Assembly (NCBI GenBank): GCA_007922305.1
Contig: ML677348.1
Span: forward strand, 23,336,694-23,400,693
Source of the DNA: Dermatemys mawii
Lineage: Eukaryota; Chordata; Testudines; Dermatemydidae
Reading direction: 5' to 3'
Length of the DNA: 64,000 nt
The position numbers and the translations under genes were made by a program. The notes beneath the pieces were generated by a model, which saw only the letters and a program-made list of their open reading frames with translations, was not told the DNA's origin and did no database searches. Below are positions 1 through 11,127 of the stretch, in pieces (positions within the stretch are counted from its first letter, which is position 1; each line of letters opens with the position of its first letter).

Positions 1-29
1 AGGTGTCCAAACGTGGCACAAGCTTTTAT

Positions 30-145
30 GTAAGTATTCCCATACCGTACTAGAACCATCGTCCATCTAGTCCTGTCAATAACAGTGGCCCATACCAGTT
101 ATTTCAGAGGAAAGTTCAAGAAACTTCATAGTGCATAATTGTGAA
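30..145 (-). mobile_element. CR1-type LINE 3' UTR fragment
   Basis: The stretch contains degenerate versions of 'gtccatctagtcc', 'acagtggcccataccag' and 'cagaggaaagttcaagaaac'. These words also occur, in the same order, in other antisense CR1 3'-UTR pieces, and 40395-40529 in this window is similar. It is probably a short 3'-end copy on the minus strand. No coding sequence is present. Confidence 0.45.
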
Positions 146-146
146 C

Positions 147-205
147 CAGGGATTGGCAACCTTTAGTACGTGGCCTGCCAGGGTAAGCCCTGGCCCTAAA
201 ATTTG
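147..205. mobile_element. hAT-like terminal fragment
   Basis: The start reads 'cagggattggcaacc' followed by 'tacgtggcctgccaggg'. This matches the left end of the short hAT elements at 45642 and 60952. Only about 60 bases are recognisable and no opposite terminus is seen, so this is a remnant. Confidence 0.45.
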
Positions 206-304
206 TATTTACTCCTAAATACAGAGGTTCAGAAAATTTTTGATTTTATAGAGTCAAATTCGTGTGCTTCAGAATATATATTAAATTGAAGACCATGCTT
301 TCCA

Positions 305-1676
305 TATAGCCGATGTCCCTTTGTGCTTCAACCACCATCCTAGAGGATATGCTGATGATGGGTTCTGCTCGATAATGATCCAAAGCAGCGCTCACTTTCG
401 TCCTCTGGTCTGATGCCACCAGTAGGCGGCTGATTTTCTTTTTCCGTGGTTCAGGTTCTGTAGTTTCTACATCAGAGTGGTGTTCTTTTCAGACTTCTGA
501 AATCATTCTCCACACCTCATCCCTCTCAGATTTTGGAAGGTACATTAGATTCTTAAATCTTGGGTCAAGGGATGTATTATCCTTAGAAATCTCACATTGG
601 TACCTTTTGCGTTTTGTCAAATTTGCTGTGAAAGTGTTCTTAAAATGAACAACGTGCTGAGTCGTCATCAGAGACTGCTATAATGTAAGAATAAGAATGG
701 CCGTTCTAGGTCAGACCAAAGGTTCATCCAGCCTAGTATCCTGTCTACTGACAGTGGCCAATGCCACTATTACAGAAATTATAGTGCCCCAGAGAGAATA
801 AACCTAACAGGCAATGATCGAGTGATTCCATTTCCTGCCATCCAATACCCTGCTCTGACAATCAGAGATTAGGGACACCATACCTTACCCATCGTGGCTA
901 ATAGCCATTAATGGACCTAATCTGCATGAATTTATCTATTCTCTTTTAAACCTTGTTAAACCTGAAATATATGGCAGAATGCAGGTAAAACAGAGTAGAT
1001 GTACAATTCTCCCCCAGAGAGTTCAGTCACAAATTTAGTTAACACATTCATTTTTATTTATTTATTTTTTTTAAACGAGTGTCATCAGAACGGAAGCATG
1101 TCATCTGGAGTGATGGCCAAAGCACAAAGAAACAGACTAATCTTTAGCACATCTGATGCATAAATGTCTTGCGACACCAGCTATACATAGTGCCATGAGA
1201 ACACCTGTTCTCATTTTAGGTGACATTGTGAACAAGAAGTGGGCAGCATTATCTAGCATAAATGTAAACAAACTTGTTTCTCTTAGCAATTAGTTGAACA
1301 AGAAGTAGGACTGAGTGGAATTGTTTTGGTTTTTAGAGCAATTATGAAATAAAGTGAATTTGTAGGTTGTACTTTCATGATAGATTGCACTACAGTACTT
1401 GTATGAAGTGAATTTAGTACAATTTCTTTTTATAATTTTTACAGTGCAAGTATTTGTAATTAAAAATAATATAGAGTGAGCACTATAATCTTTGTATTCT
1501 GTGTTGTAACTGAAATTGAGATATTTAAAAATGTAGAAAAACATCCAAAAATACTTAATACATTTCAATTGGTATTCTATTGTTTAACAGTGCAATTAAT
1601 CATGATTAATATTTTTATTTAGAATAATTTTTTTAGTTAATCACATGAGTTAATTGCGATTAATCGACAGCCCTAG
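305..1676. mobile_element. hAT fold-back element, copy A
   Basis: This copy shares its whole order with 36694-37876. The left part (305-686 and 963-1050) encodes, on the minus strand, remains of the middle of a hAT transposase. The right part (about 1085-1320) encodes, on the plus strand, the C-terminal hAT dimerisation region, recognisable from 'gtgacattgtgaacaagaag' (GDIVNKK). It then runs through an A/T-rich 3' UTR to a terminus ending 'gattaatcgacagccctag' at 1676. Two halves of the same transposase therefore point outward from a centre near 1060. Stops and frameshifts break both halves. The left terminus is not found. A CR1 3' fragment interrupts the left half at 687-962. Confidence 0.65.
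687..962 (-). mobile_element. CR1 3' end inserted in hAT copy A
   Basis: The sequence from 'aagaataagaatggcc' to 'ttttaaaccttgttaaa' matches the antisense CR1 3' UTR at 55783-56040, including 'ggtcagaccaaaggt' and 'gacagtggccaatgcca'. The second hAT copy at 37110-37135 runs straight through this point, so it gives the empty site. The insertion is therefore younger than the hAT copy. Confidence 0.75.
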
Positions 1677-1824
1677 TTTTAACTAAGCAAAGGGGTTTAT
1701 GGATGACTTTTAAGCACCAAAAGTCATTCACAGAATTCATATAATATTGAATATCAAAGTCCGTCAACCTCTTAACAATCTGCTATTATTAATGTTCATT
1801 TCATCCCCCTCCCTTGTTTTTAAG

Positions 1825-1930
1825 GGTAAATAATGCTTTTCTGGACCGACTACAAAGTAGAAGTCAACCAAACGGCATTCACCAATCTGGACATTTGGAA
1901 AATATGGATTGTTTTGGTGGTGACAACTGG
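1825..1930 (+). CDS. Candidate internal exon of an unidentified host gene
   Basis: A pyrimidine-rich tract ('cccctcccttgtttttaag') precedes the exon, and a strong donor, 'tgg|gtgagtaa', follows it. The 106-nt interval is open in one frame. The first base completes a split codon, followed by 35 codons starting VNNAFLDRLQ and ending FGGDNW exactly at the donor. It lies in non-repetitive DNA between two repeat-rich blocks. The exon at 10557 continues in the same phase. I do not recognise the protein; the composition (NNAFLDRLQSR, then a polar stretch) suggests a short helix followed by a flexible tail. The exon is inferred from splice signals and phase only, with no transcript evidence. Confidence 0.5.
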
Positions 1931-3034
1931 GTGAGTAACAAAAGCATCTTTCAAAATCCCACAGTTGAAATCAATAAAGGTTTTTTGTTTTTAATGTAGC
2001 TACCTACTCCCCAGATATTATTCTTTTAATATTCTGCTTAGTCCAATGGGCAGTCTGCCAGGATGATTACTGTAAGTTCTACAATAGCTTTTGAGAAAAA
2101 TATCCTGATATAAGCAGTCTTATCAAAATAAAAAATGACAACTGCCTTTACTTCAGAACTAGATTGCCTTGAATATAAGACTTTATCACTGCTGCGCTAA
2201 GTTTAGAACAAAAATAGATGAAGTTTTAAAGAGATTTTTGAAAGACTCTAAATGAAAGATATTTGGAAATGGTGTAAACATTTTTAATACATTCTTGAAG
2301 GGGAAAAAATAGCACATCAAAGATACAGCTGTTCATTTTTCTCTATAAAAGTGTGACAAGAAAGACACAGTGTATCCAATTTAAAATATGAAACCTTCTG
2401 CATGGCTTCTTTTGAAGAAAAAAATCATGGAACGTTGCTGTAATCCATTTAGTATACAATATTAGATATCAAACTGTATTCACACATTAATAAAAAATGA
2501 ATGTGACTACAGTTCTGCATAATGGCATCATTGAGTGATACAAAAATATTTGTACTAGTCCCTTATATTTAAATAAGCCACAGCAGAAATTGCCCATTAA
2601 GGGCAAATGCAATTGCTGAAAGGATAATCTACTGAAAAGGACATCCCTGCAAAGAGATTAAACATTGCAGAAAGGCACACAGGGTTAAGTGAACTGGCAA
2701 ATGTAGTGAAAACCAATGCTAGCTTAAATGATAAACAGCAACTTTGAGTAACCATGGTGATTGTCTTCTAATGTGTCTGCTTCCAGCACATACAGCCCAA
2801 TCCTACAAAGACTTGTATACACATTCAACATTTATACACGTAAGCAATCCTGAATGTGTGTAAGGTTAACCACGGATAGAAGCCTTTGCAATATAAGGTC
2901 CATCCCCATTGAAACTATCAGTGTCCCAGTTGTGACTAAGAAATGCCAGGCCAGTTGAGCCCACACACCACACAGAAAGAGACAGATGTTTAGCTCTTTG
3001 GGGAGGGTCTCAGTACATAAGATTGGCAAAGGGC
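1931..3034 (+). other. Putative intron, no recognisable element
   Basis: A/T-rich unique-looking DNA downstream of the exon candidate. I see no transposon termini, no coding similarity and no tRNA-like box here. Confidence 0.35.
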
Positions 3035-3188
3035 GGAGGGAGGAAGTATTACAGTCCCCACTTTGAAGACGAGGAAACAGAAGCACAGACTAAATGTGCC
3101 TTGAAAAATACTACAGGAAACCTGTGGCCAAGCCAGGACCTGAACCCAGATCTTCTGAGTTCTAGTCCAGGGTCCTAACTACAAGAAC
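3035..3188 (-). mobile_element. MIR-type CORE-SINE, antisense
   Basis: On the plus strand the order is 'gacgaggaaacagaagcaca', then 'gccaagccaggacctgaaccc', then 'cttctgagttctagtccaggg'. This is the antisense order of the MIR family: 3' region, CORE, then the tRNA-like head with its box B complement. The copy is diverged, as expected for a repeat older than the turtle lineage. Confidence 0.6.
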
Positions 3189-6100
3189 GTCTGTATGCCC
3201 AGTTGCTGAGAATTTTGACAATGACTTCAGTGGGAGTAAAATTTTTCCATCAAAGCCAGTCACCATAATGTACTACCCTACATAATACATGCTTCTGTTA
3301 GATTTAAACTAAAGGTTTTTTCATGTATAGATCATTTATTATTCTATTATGGCTGTATGCAGCAATCTGTGCTATTGTGTTTATCCTTGCTTCTTTTTAT
3401 AACAACAAGCTAAATAAAGCCACAATACAGAGAGGTAGCAATAACCTGTCTACTTTAGAGGCCACCATGTAAATAAAACCCCGAGTTACAATAGCCTGCC
3501 TTCCACTGGGTTAAAAGGACTCTGTGGCTTTCTGTTCCCAACTATAAGTTACAGAAAAAAGAAGGGAAAAGAAAAGAAAATAAAACAAGGAAGGATAAAA
3601 AATGCAATAATGCAGTATAGGAAGGAATTTAAAGTGGCAACATAAAAAAAAAAAGTCAGTAGAAAGGGGCGTATGGGAAACTACAAGCACAAACCAGGAT
3701 TGGGAGAGGACTCCACTTTCAGGATTGAAACTTAGACTGATCCCACAAAGACTTAAATATCTGCTTAAATTTAAGTATATATGAGTTGTCCCATTGAAGC
3801 CAATTGCATTACTACATAGAGTGCATACAGTCAAGCACATGCAGAAATCTTTTTCAACCTCAGGATCTGAGACTGGAAATTCCTCACTGGAGAATTTGGG
3901 TCCTGCTATCCATTTTTGGAGAGAATGGAGTACATAGTCTGTACTCCAATATTCAAGGGTGACAGCTTTATTTGAAGGGTGTATTTGTTTGAGTTTGATG
4001 TCATGTAGGGAGGCAAAGAAGCAATGAAACAAAGTGGGTCAAATACTGGTTTATGCAAAATTGGTTTGGTTTAAGCATAGAGAAAAAAATCCTCAATGAC
4101 TCCACCAGAAGGGAGGGAGCTGTCAAATGTTCCATGATATTCTACCATCAAATTGAAGGGACAGGTGGGATGATTTCCTGAATCTGGGAGTTCATCCCTT
4201 CTCTGGATACAGCTACCTGCCAGTAATGTAGTTCTCAACATAGTTCTGGAGAGCAAATATTTTTGCTTTTGGAACAGATCAGATTCCATGAAGTAACAGA
4301 GATTTTAGTGTGTGTTTATTTTTTTTAAAAAAAAAAAAAAAAATCAGAGGATACCCCCATCTACGGTTTTCATTCACCATAATCCCATTATCTTCAAATG
4401 ATCTAAATTGAACACTTCTTTTTGTTATGCTAGCCATATACTCAGTGCATTTTTAAAGAACAAAGTATACATTTTTCCAGGAAAATGCAGCTGCATATCA
4501 GCTCGTTTACCAAGTGCTTTTACTGCCTTTCTTGGTTGTGGGAGACAAATGTTGTGGATTTTTTTTAATGGAAAACAAATTAATACCCCACGGCTTTCTG
4601 CAAGCTGATGCTCCATTGGGATGTAGGGATCATCACAGGCTAAAAGGAAAGAACTTGAAGGCTCCAGTTAATACATTGGCAACCATTGTAAACCATAACA
4701 GCTGTCAGCTCAGTATAATTTTATAATTACACAAAGCATTAAAGCCCAAGGTTTAAATATCGGACAAATTGTCTCAAGTATTTTGCACTAATAAATTATC
4801 TAAATGGTGTCCCTGACTTAATTCAAATACAGTTTACTTCTGTAAAAGAACAACTTCAGATATTTCACACACCTTTATATGCCATTCAGCTGAATCTTTA
4901 CCCATACTTAAAGAACTGAGGGATTTATACAGGCCAAGTACTTTTACATTGCAATTCCCTTCAGGGAGCTCTTATTTTTGTGTGAAAATCAAGGACCCTC
5001 CGTGGGCCTTTCCTTTATCCCATTCATAGAGAGATCACATGGTAAACTGCTGACATTTATGTAGAGTCGTCTTTAACAAAATGTAAGCTGCCACATTGAA
5101 ACCTTACAGAACTATGGTAAACTTGGGACCTAGAAAGCAACCTGAGATACAGTATTACTGTCTCATTTCATGTCTCCATTACAGTGTGTGTCATACATAA
5201 GAATGAGGAATGCTTTTTGGATGCTGACTCTGCTCCTTTTGGTGATGCACAATTAAAGCATGAATTTCTATAGGGAGGGGAAAACTCATACACTGAAGGC
5301 ATAGGTGCACTGAGATAATAGACCACATTCTGTGCTCCTCCAATATGGAGAACGAGAATCTACTAGAAAAGCAACTGTCTCTAAATGAAGGAGACTGAGC
5401 ATGTCAGTGGAATTTTGTAGCATGTTGTATTGGAATGATTCTTCTGGAGTCTTATTCAATAGCTGCCATGTGCTGTTTGTTTGCTCATGCTAATGTTTCA
5501 AGGGCTGCAATGCACCATAAAGCTTATTGTTGCATATTAAAGAAATAGTCCTGGTTAGGGAATGTAGAGTCACATGACAAATCTATGTGGTCCAATATTG
5601 AACAGCCTAATCACATGTCAGGCTACATTTACATGGGCATTTTTATTGCATATGTAACACTCATGAACACTATTGTTTCACCCTTGTTGGGAAGCCAAAC
5701 CAGTTTTTTTGCTTTCCTACCACGAGGAGATTGGATACCAGGTACTGAAGTGGCGGACCTGTGAGTCCAATCTAGTATGGAAATTCCTATGTTGAAAAAA
5801 GTTGGTTACTGCTAATGGTTTTGCCTGGCTGGTATTCATTGGGTGAGACACAATTTAGTTAATATGTTTTGAATGATGAACCCCTCAGGTAGAACTATGA
5901 AAGAAATGGATGTTTAAAACCACTTTTACAGCAGAAAGTTAGGAGGCTTATTGAGAGCAAAGATAGGGGGCTTATTGAGTGCATCCTGAGTGGTTGCAGC
6001 TGAGTTTAAGGATTATTTATCAGAAGAGCTGATCAAATAGTATATGCAAATATGTGCTGTCTGATCTGAGGTAAATGTTATTTTCAAAGGAAAAAGTTAG

Positions 6101-6204
6101 GGCTCCTGTGTTATGATGTCTAGACTGGCTCAAGGGCATGATTACCAACTTCAGGATAGACAAGCAGGGCACAAACCCAAAATTGGTTAAGAGTTCTATA
6201 CTTG
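3189..6204 (+). other. Putative intron; mostly unique sequence
   Basis: No gene is supported. At 3725-3860 there is a pattern ('gatcccacaaagactta ... gtcccattgaagcca ... tcaagcacatgcag') that also occurs in degenerate form near 42065 and 60690, so it is probably an ancient amniote repeat. A 3' T/A homopolymer tract lies at 4318-4343. The 173-codon minus-strand open frame at 3511-4032 has no protein character. Confidence 0.35.
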
Positions 6205-7012
6205 AATTCTTCTTTGAGTGATTGCTCATGTGTATTGCTCATAGGTGTGCGTACTTACCACATGCACCGGTAAAGAATTTTTTTTCCCTTAGCAGTACCC
6301 ATAGGTCCAGCATGTTCTCCTGGAGAGCAGACGGCCCTCAGTGCAGTGTGCCTACTCAGCAAAGTGGGCACAGTTCTCCTCATGGGCAACTGAGAATGGG
6401 GTCTCCCCACTAGCCGCCCCAATCCAGCTCATCCTGGACTATCTCCTGTACCTTAAAACGCAGGGCCTGGTGCCCACATTCATCAGGGCACATATTGCGG
6501 CCACCTCAGCCTTCCACCGACTGGTGCAGGGTAACACTGTGTGTTCCTATGATCTGACAGGCCGGTTCCTCAAAGGACTGGACTGTCTCTTCCCATATGC
6601 TAGGCCCCTGGTTCTGCAATGGGACCTGAACCTGGTATTGTCCCACCTCGCGGGGGCCCCCATTTGAACCCCTGTCCTCGTGCTCCCACTTCTCATGGAA
6701 GGTGGCCTTCCTGGTGGCGATCATCGAGATGTGTTGCTCTGTCTATTCCACATCCCGCTCTCCTTCCCCATTGCTGGAGTTGTCTGGCAAGAAGGAACTG
6801 AGGGTAGGGGAGCACGTGGTGCCCCTTGTGGTGCGCCAGGGTGACGCCATTCCAGGGGTTGCATGGAGGGGGTGTGGTGTGCTCCTCCTATGGGTACTGC
6901 TAAGAGAAAAAACATCAGGCACCGGGTGCACATGGCAAGCATGCACACCTACTGTGAAATGGACATAGCAACACATCTTGAACACCAGTTACGAAAAGTA
7001 ACTGTCTTTTTT
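6205..7012 (+). mobile_element. DIRS-like retrotransposon, internally deleted copy
   Basis: The ends are inverted repeats. The left end runs from about 6208 to 6310, and its reverse complement is at about 6865-7005; shared words are 'aggtgtgc', 'caccgg' and 'cttagcagtacccatagg'. Terminal inverted repeats and a tyrosine recombinase are typical of DIRS elements. Only the recombinase region is left between the ends. The gag, reverse transcriptase, RNase H and methylase regions are absent, so this is an internal deletion derivative. It lies in the putative intron of the plus-strand gene. Confidence 0.7.
6341..6850 (+). pseudogene. DIRS tyrosine recombinase fragment
   Basis: Frame 6341-6667 reads WATENGVSPLAAPIQLILDY, then LVQGNTVCSYDLTGRFLKG. 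This matches the N-terminal core-binding part of DIRS-type tyrosine recombinases as I know them. After a frameshift near 6665 a second frame gives WKVAFLVAI, the start of the catalytic domain, where functional copies have a SARR-like stretch with the first catalytic arginine. Here that stretch is degraded to IEMCC, and the later catalytic His and Tyr region is not recognisable. The copy is inactive. Confidence 0.65.
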
Positions 7013-9129
7013 TTAACAACCAAGCATCAAGTGTGAACTCGGACACTACAACGGTCACTCAAGCAGGCTTTGCCTTTTTGATAGATGGTCACTTGCACCA
7101 AAAATCACAATAATATTCTGGCTACTCCCAATTCCAAAGGACTGGTCACTTATCCCTGGTCAATTGCCCTTTAGATTTTACATGAAAGACAACATTTGTA
7201 GCCTATCCTATAATAAAATAATGAAAGATTTATTAACTAAGAAAAAGAAGTGAGTTATTTACAAGGTTAAAGCAAGTAACCATACACACACACAAATGAG
7301 TTTTAATCTTTGGTTCCAAAAGGTAATAGAAGCTGCTGTAATATGCTAGCTTTGTGTGTCCAATACCAATAATAACAATACCAACACCCAGGTGGGCCAG
7401 CACTGTAATAAGCGTCCCAGATATCTCAAACATTCAGAACAATACCCATTTTGACTTTATTTGGAGAATCCACATAAAATATTTTGCCTCATGGGTAAAT
7501 ACATCCTGCTTATTCATATTTAGTCAATATTTGCTTAATATTTTTACTGTAATTTTATTACCCAATCCCATATGCCTCTGAAGTTTTCTCCCTAATTATA
7601 TATTTAATGCTTCCTATAGTAAATATTTCTGTGCATACATACTTGTATTAATACAGTATAAGTAACTTTCCTTCTTTTCTAGCACTCAAGATATTTTGAG
7701 TAAAAGAACATAACCAAAAAAAAGGTAAGAATAATAAATTAGTTGTCTTAGTGTTATGCAGATGTTAATCATTTTTAAACTGAAAACTAAATTATTAGCA
7801 CTTGTAATTAAATGTCACAACGAGGTGATTTGTGTTAAGCATGTAAATGATTAACTTTAGTCTACACCGTTTACATACTACAGCTGTTTTATTTGTGTAT
7901 ATATAATACAAACACACACACAATTCTGAATCCAACTATAGCCACTTGGTCTCATTCACATAGTGGAGTTGTATAGATCACTAGCATCAGTAGCTACACC
8001 AGTGTAACTACACCATTGACCATTATAAACTAGTTCTCACTTCAGAAAACCTGTCTCCTGCCACACAGTCATGGACATTAGCCAGGATAGCTTTTTGAAA
8101 ACATGAGGTGGTGGAGTACCATAAATGAAATGTGCATCTATATGTATGCTACCTATTCTTCCATTTATGGATAAAGTTTCTAAAACTTTGCGGCCCTAAT
8201 CCTCCTCACACATACATCAGTGTGAATTAAAAGGGATGCCACAGATGTCAATGGAGTTCACTGTCCTAAAACTGGTGGAGGTGATGTGGGAATCAGGCCC
8301 TTTGTTTTAAAGTGGCATTTTCTTCTTTATTGCATCTATATTTATCTTCTTTCCATCTCAGTCTGTTGCTTTTTCTTCCTGCCTGTACAAATTGCCACAC
8401 TCAGTTCTGCAAATCCTTAAATCTGTAAAATGTTAGTCTCCATTATACCTCTCTCTGTGATACTATTTGAAGGATGTAACGTAGAAGTAAACTATTGTAT
8501 TTTTGAAAGGAAAGGATTTTCTTTAGATTTTTCTTCCCTGCTAATTCACAATCCCCAAGAAAGAGAAATGACAGTTTTACAGAACTAGGACTCCTAGAGT
8601 CTTAAAATATGAGGTCTGGGGTATCAGATGCCCCAATATGGATGTCTTTCATAGCTCTGGCTTTGGAAGAGGGCTCAGAATATCATCAATATCAGAATAT
8701 CATTTCTTTAAGAATGTGTGTGGAGAGACTTAAGAAATCCAACCCTGCTTTGATTTAAATTCAGTGGGATTACTTTGTTTTTAAATGTTCCCTTTCACTG
8801 CTCTGTGTCCCCTATAGGACAAAAAAACCCTTCGTGGTTCTTCTCTATATTTTTTTTTCATTAATTTAAATGGTTATCTTTTGGATTGATTTTTTTTAAC
8901 ATGGATGTATTCTGAAGAGTGAATCTCTAAAAAATATTTCAGTGCTCTCTACTGATTATCTCTTAATAAATTCCAGATCAAGTCTGCTCATCTTACAAGC
9001 AATGTTCCATCTAATTTTTGACAGGATGTGTGTGCAAAAAAGTCTTCTGTGCAAATTTTTGTGCGCACAGTGTTTAGGATCTGTGTGCACGCATGCCTAG
9101 CTTAGAGGGAACAGGGCTTACAAGTAGAG
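7013..9129 (+). other. Putative intron; largely unique
   Basis: A/T-rich sequence without a convincing gene. Around 8190-8310 there is an old repeat-like stretch with the words 'gatgtcaatggagttcac' and 'aatcaggccct', which recur loosely elsewhere in the window. A short CA run lies at 7910-7922. Confidence 0.3.
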
Positions 9130-9848
9130 CAGGGGTGGGCAAACTACGGCCCGCGAGCCACATCCAGCCCATGGCCCTGTCTTGCCCAGCTCCTGAGCTT
9201 CAGCTAGGGAGGCTTGCCCCTGGTTCCTCCCCCAGAGCCTCAGCGCACCGCACAGGCAGCACTTTGACTGTAGCAGCACTGCAGTGCCATGACTGACTTT
9301 GGCAGGCTGCACGCTCCTGCTGGGCAGTGTGTCTAGCTCTGGTGAGCAGCGCAGAGCCAGACACGCTGCTCTGAGTGGCATGGTAAGGGGGCCGGGGAGT
9401 TGGATAAAGGGCAGGTGGATCTGGGGGGCAGTAAGGAGACAGGGAGCAGGGGGGTTGGATAGTCATGGGAGTTCCGGAGGGGCTGGGCGTGGGTGTGGAT
9501 AGGGGTCAGGGAAGTCAGGGGTGGGTTAGGTAGGGGATGGGGTCCTGGGGGGGCAGTTAGGGTGAGGGGGCAGCAGGGGACAAGGAGCAGGGGAAAGGTT
9601 AGAGAGGGAGTTCTGGGGGACTGTTTACAGGTGGCGGGTGGGGAGGGGGCAAGTGGGGACCAAGCAGTGGGGTGGGGGGTTGGATGGGTTGGGGGTTTTA
9701 AGGGGGGCAGTCGGGGGTGGGAAGTGGGAGGGGTCAGGTAGGGGGCAGAGCCAATCTGTTTGGAGAGGCACAGCCTTCCCTACCTGGCCCTCATACAATT
9801 TTGCAACCCCTGGTGTGGCCCTTGGGCCAGAAAGTTTGCCCATGTCTG
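9130..9848. mobile_element. Non-autonomous hAT, G-rich interior, copy 1
   Basis: The left terminus reads 'caggggtgggcaaactacgg', and the right terminus is its complement in degraded form ('gccagaaagtttgccc'). These terminal inverted repeats are of the hAT/Charlie kind. The 719-bp body has no transposase. From about 9370 to 9760 it is a run of G-rich, purine-biased sequence, and related copies at 14910, 21191 (reverse orientation) and 63018 share this. The flanking 8-mers are only 5/8 alike, so any target duplication has decayed. Confidence 0.7.
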
Positions 9849-10556
9849 AAGGGGTGTATATGTGTGTATGTCAGAAGGGTGTTTCGGGTGGTGGGGGAGG
9901 CAAGCAAGTGCCAGCTCAGAAAGCATAACCTGGAATCCAAAAGCCAACCTGGGTTCTTTGTGGTTCACACATTGCCATGCCTACCATTTTGGCCAATTCT
10001 ATAAAATGGGATCCCTCTGCTGTATTGGCTCTGCATTGGCTAAGAGGAGTAAATTGCAGTAAAATCTTACTCTAGTTGGTGAAGTAGGCTATATGGCGGT
10101 AAATGGACATAGGCAGTATGTCTATGAAAGAAATTTCCATTTTACAGACACTTTTCAGGGCACAATGCTTTGTGTGTGGTTTTTTTTTTAAAAAAAATCA
10201 TTATAGCTAGTTTTAGCTGAGTTAATTGTAACTCATGAATTTTTTCACAATCCCTACAATATCTGTACATAACCATGATCCTGGTATACTCTCTTGTAAG
10301 GCTTATTTTATTATTGATATGAGTGCACATCCCAGACTGCTACATTAATAGCTCTTTGAACAATATATTAATGTGTCTGCAGATAATTAGAACATTTTGT
10401 GAGTCAAATTTGTAATAAGATAAAAAAATCCTTATAAATTACAAAATGAAACATGTCAGAGGAAAAGGGAAACACTGTTTTCCAATGGACTAAATCCAGT
10501 AGTTGGAGGACTTTTGCTCCATAAGATAACTTGAATTCTGTTTTCTCTTGTTACAG

Positions 10557-10592
10557 GATGTTGGCGGAATATGTACTTTTGTCTGGCCTTGA
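10557..10592 (+). CDS. Candidate terminal coding exon, C-terminus of the host gene
   Basis: The acceptor 'ttttctcttgttacag' ends at 10556. The preceding exon candidate (1825-1930) ends on a codon boundary, and in that phase this exon reads DVGGICTFVWP followed by TGA. The combined tail would be FGGDNWDVGGICTFVWP. A 3' UTR of about 530 bases and a canonical poly(A) signal follow, so the three signals agree with each other. A missed exon between the two is possible. The protein family is not recognised. Confidence 0.45.
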   Translation, partial: DVGGICTFVWP

Positions 10593-11127
10593 CCAATTGA
10601 CCTTGAAAAAGCTCCAGGGATGCATCCTTTCATAATGTTATCTTACTGAGCCTCACTGTGTTTTTACCCTGACTTCAGCTTCACACCCACTTCAGTGAGC
10701 AATCTTCAGAACCCAGTTTCTTTGTCATTATTCACGCATATTTGAGGCAGTTGATTATCAAAGTCCTATTTAATCTTTAGTAACAGTGAAAGGTTTCATT
10801 ATATTTTTTCGTAATTTATTTTGCAGCATGCAGTTATAGCAGGATCTCATGAAAGAGACATGCTTGTTGCTTCCATGACTATGGAATATGCAGGCATAAC
10901 CTGCTCTCTCCTATATAATTAGCCAAAACATCTGACAGCTTGCAGGGTCTTGTGGTGGGGGAAGGGAAAAGGGCATTCTGTTCATTTTTACAAGGTACTT
11001 ATCTGCTGAGGTTCAAAGAAAAAAAACTGAAATACTACTGGGTGCACTAAACTGAATATTTTACTTTTTAAATGTTTTTAAACGAGTACAAAATGTATGA
11101 TAATAAAACCTTTGAAAAAAACTTTCA
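10593..11127 (+). other. Putative 3' UTR of the host gene
   Basis: Non-coding, A/T-rich and repeat-free sequence from the stop codon to the expected cleavage region after the AATAAA at 11102. Its length is normal for a vertebrate 3' UTR. Confidence 0.45.
11102..11107 (+). terminator. Canonical poly(A) signal AATAAA
   Basis: AATAAA is followed about 20 bases later by a GU-rich stretch ('agtgtgattttaatttgtggtg', split here as agtgtgatt and ttgtggtg). This is the usual layout of a vertebrate cleavage and polyadenylation site. It sits 510 bases after the candidate stop codon. Confidence 0.5.

Noticed and set aside
3511..4032. 173-codon open frame on the minus strand
   Set aside because: No initiation or splice context. 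It is partly an ancient repeat, and the hydrophobic end comes from A/G-rich simple sequence on the plus strand.
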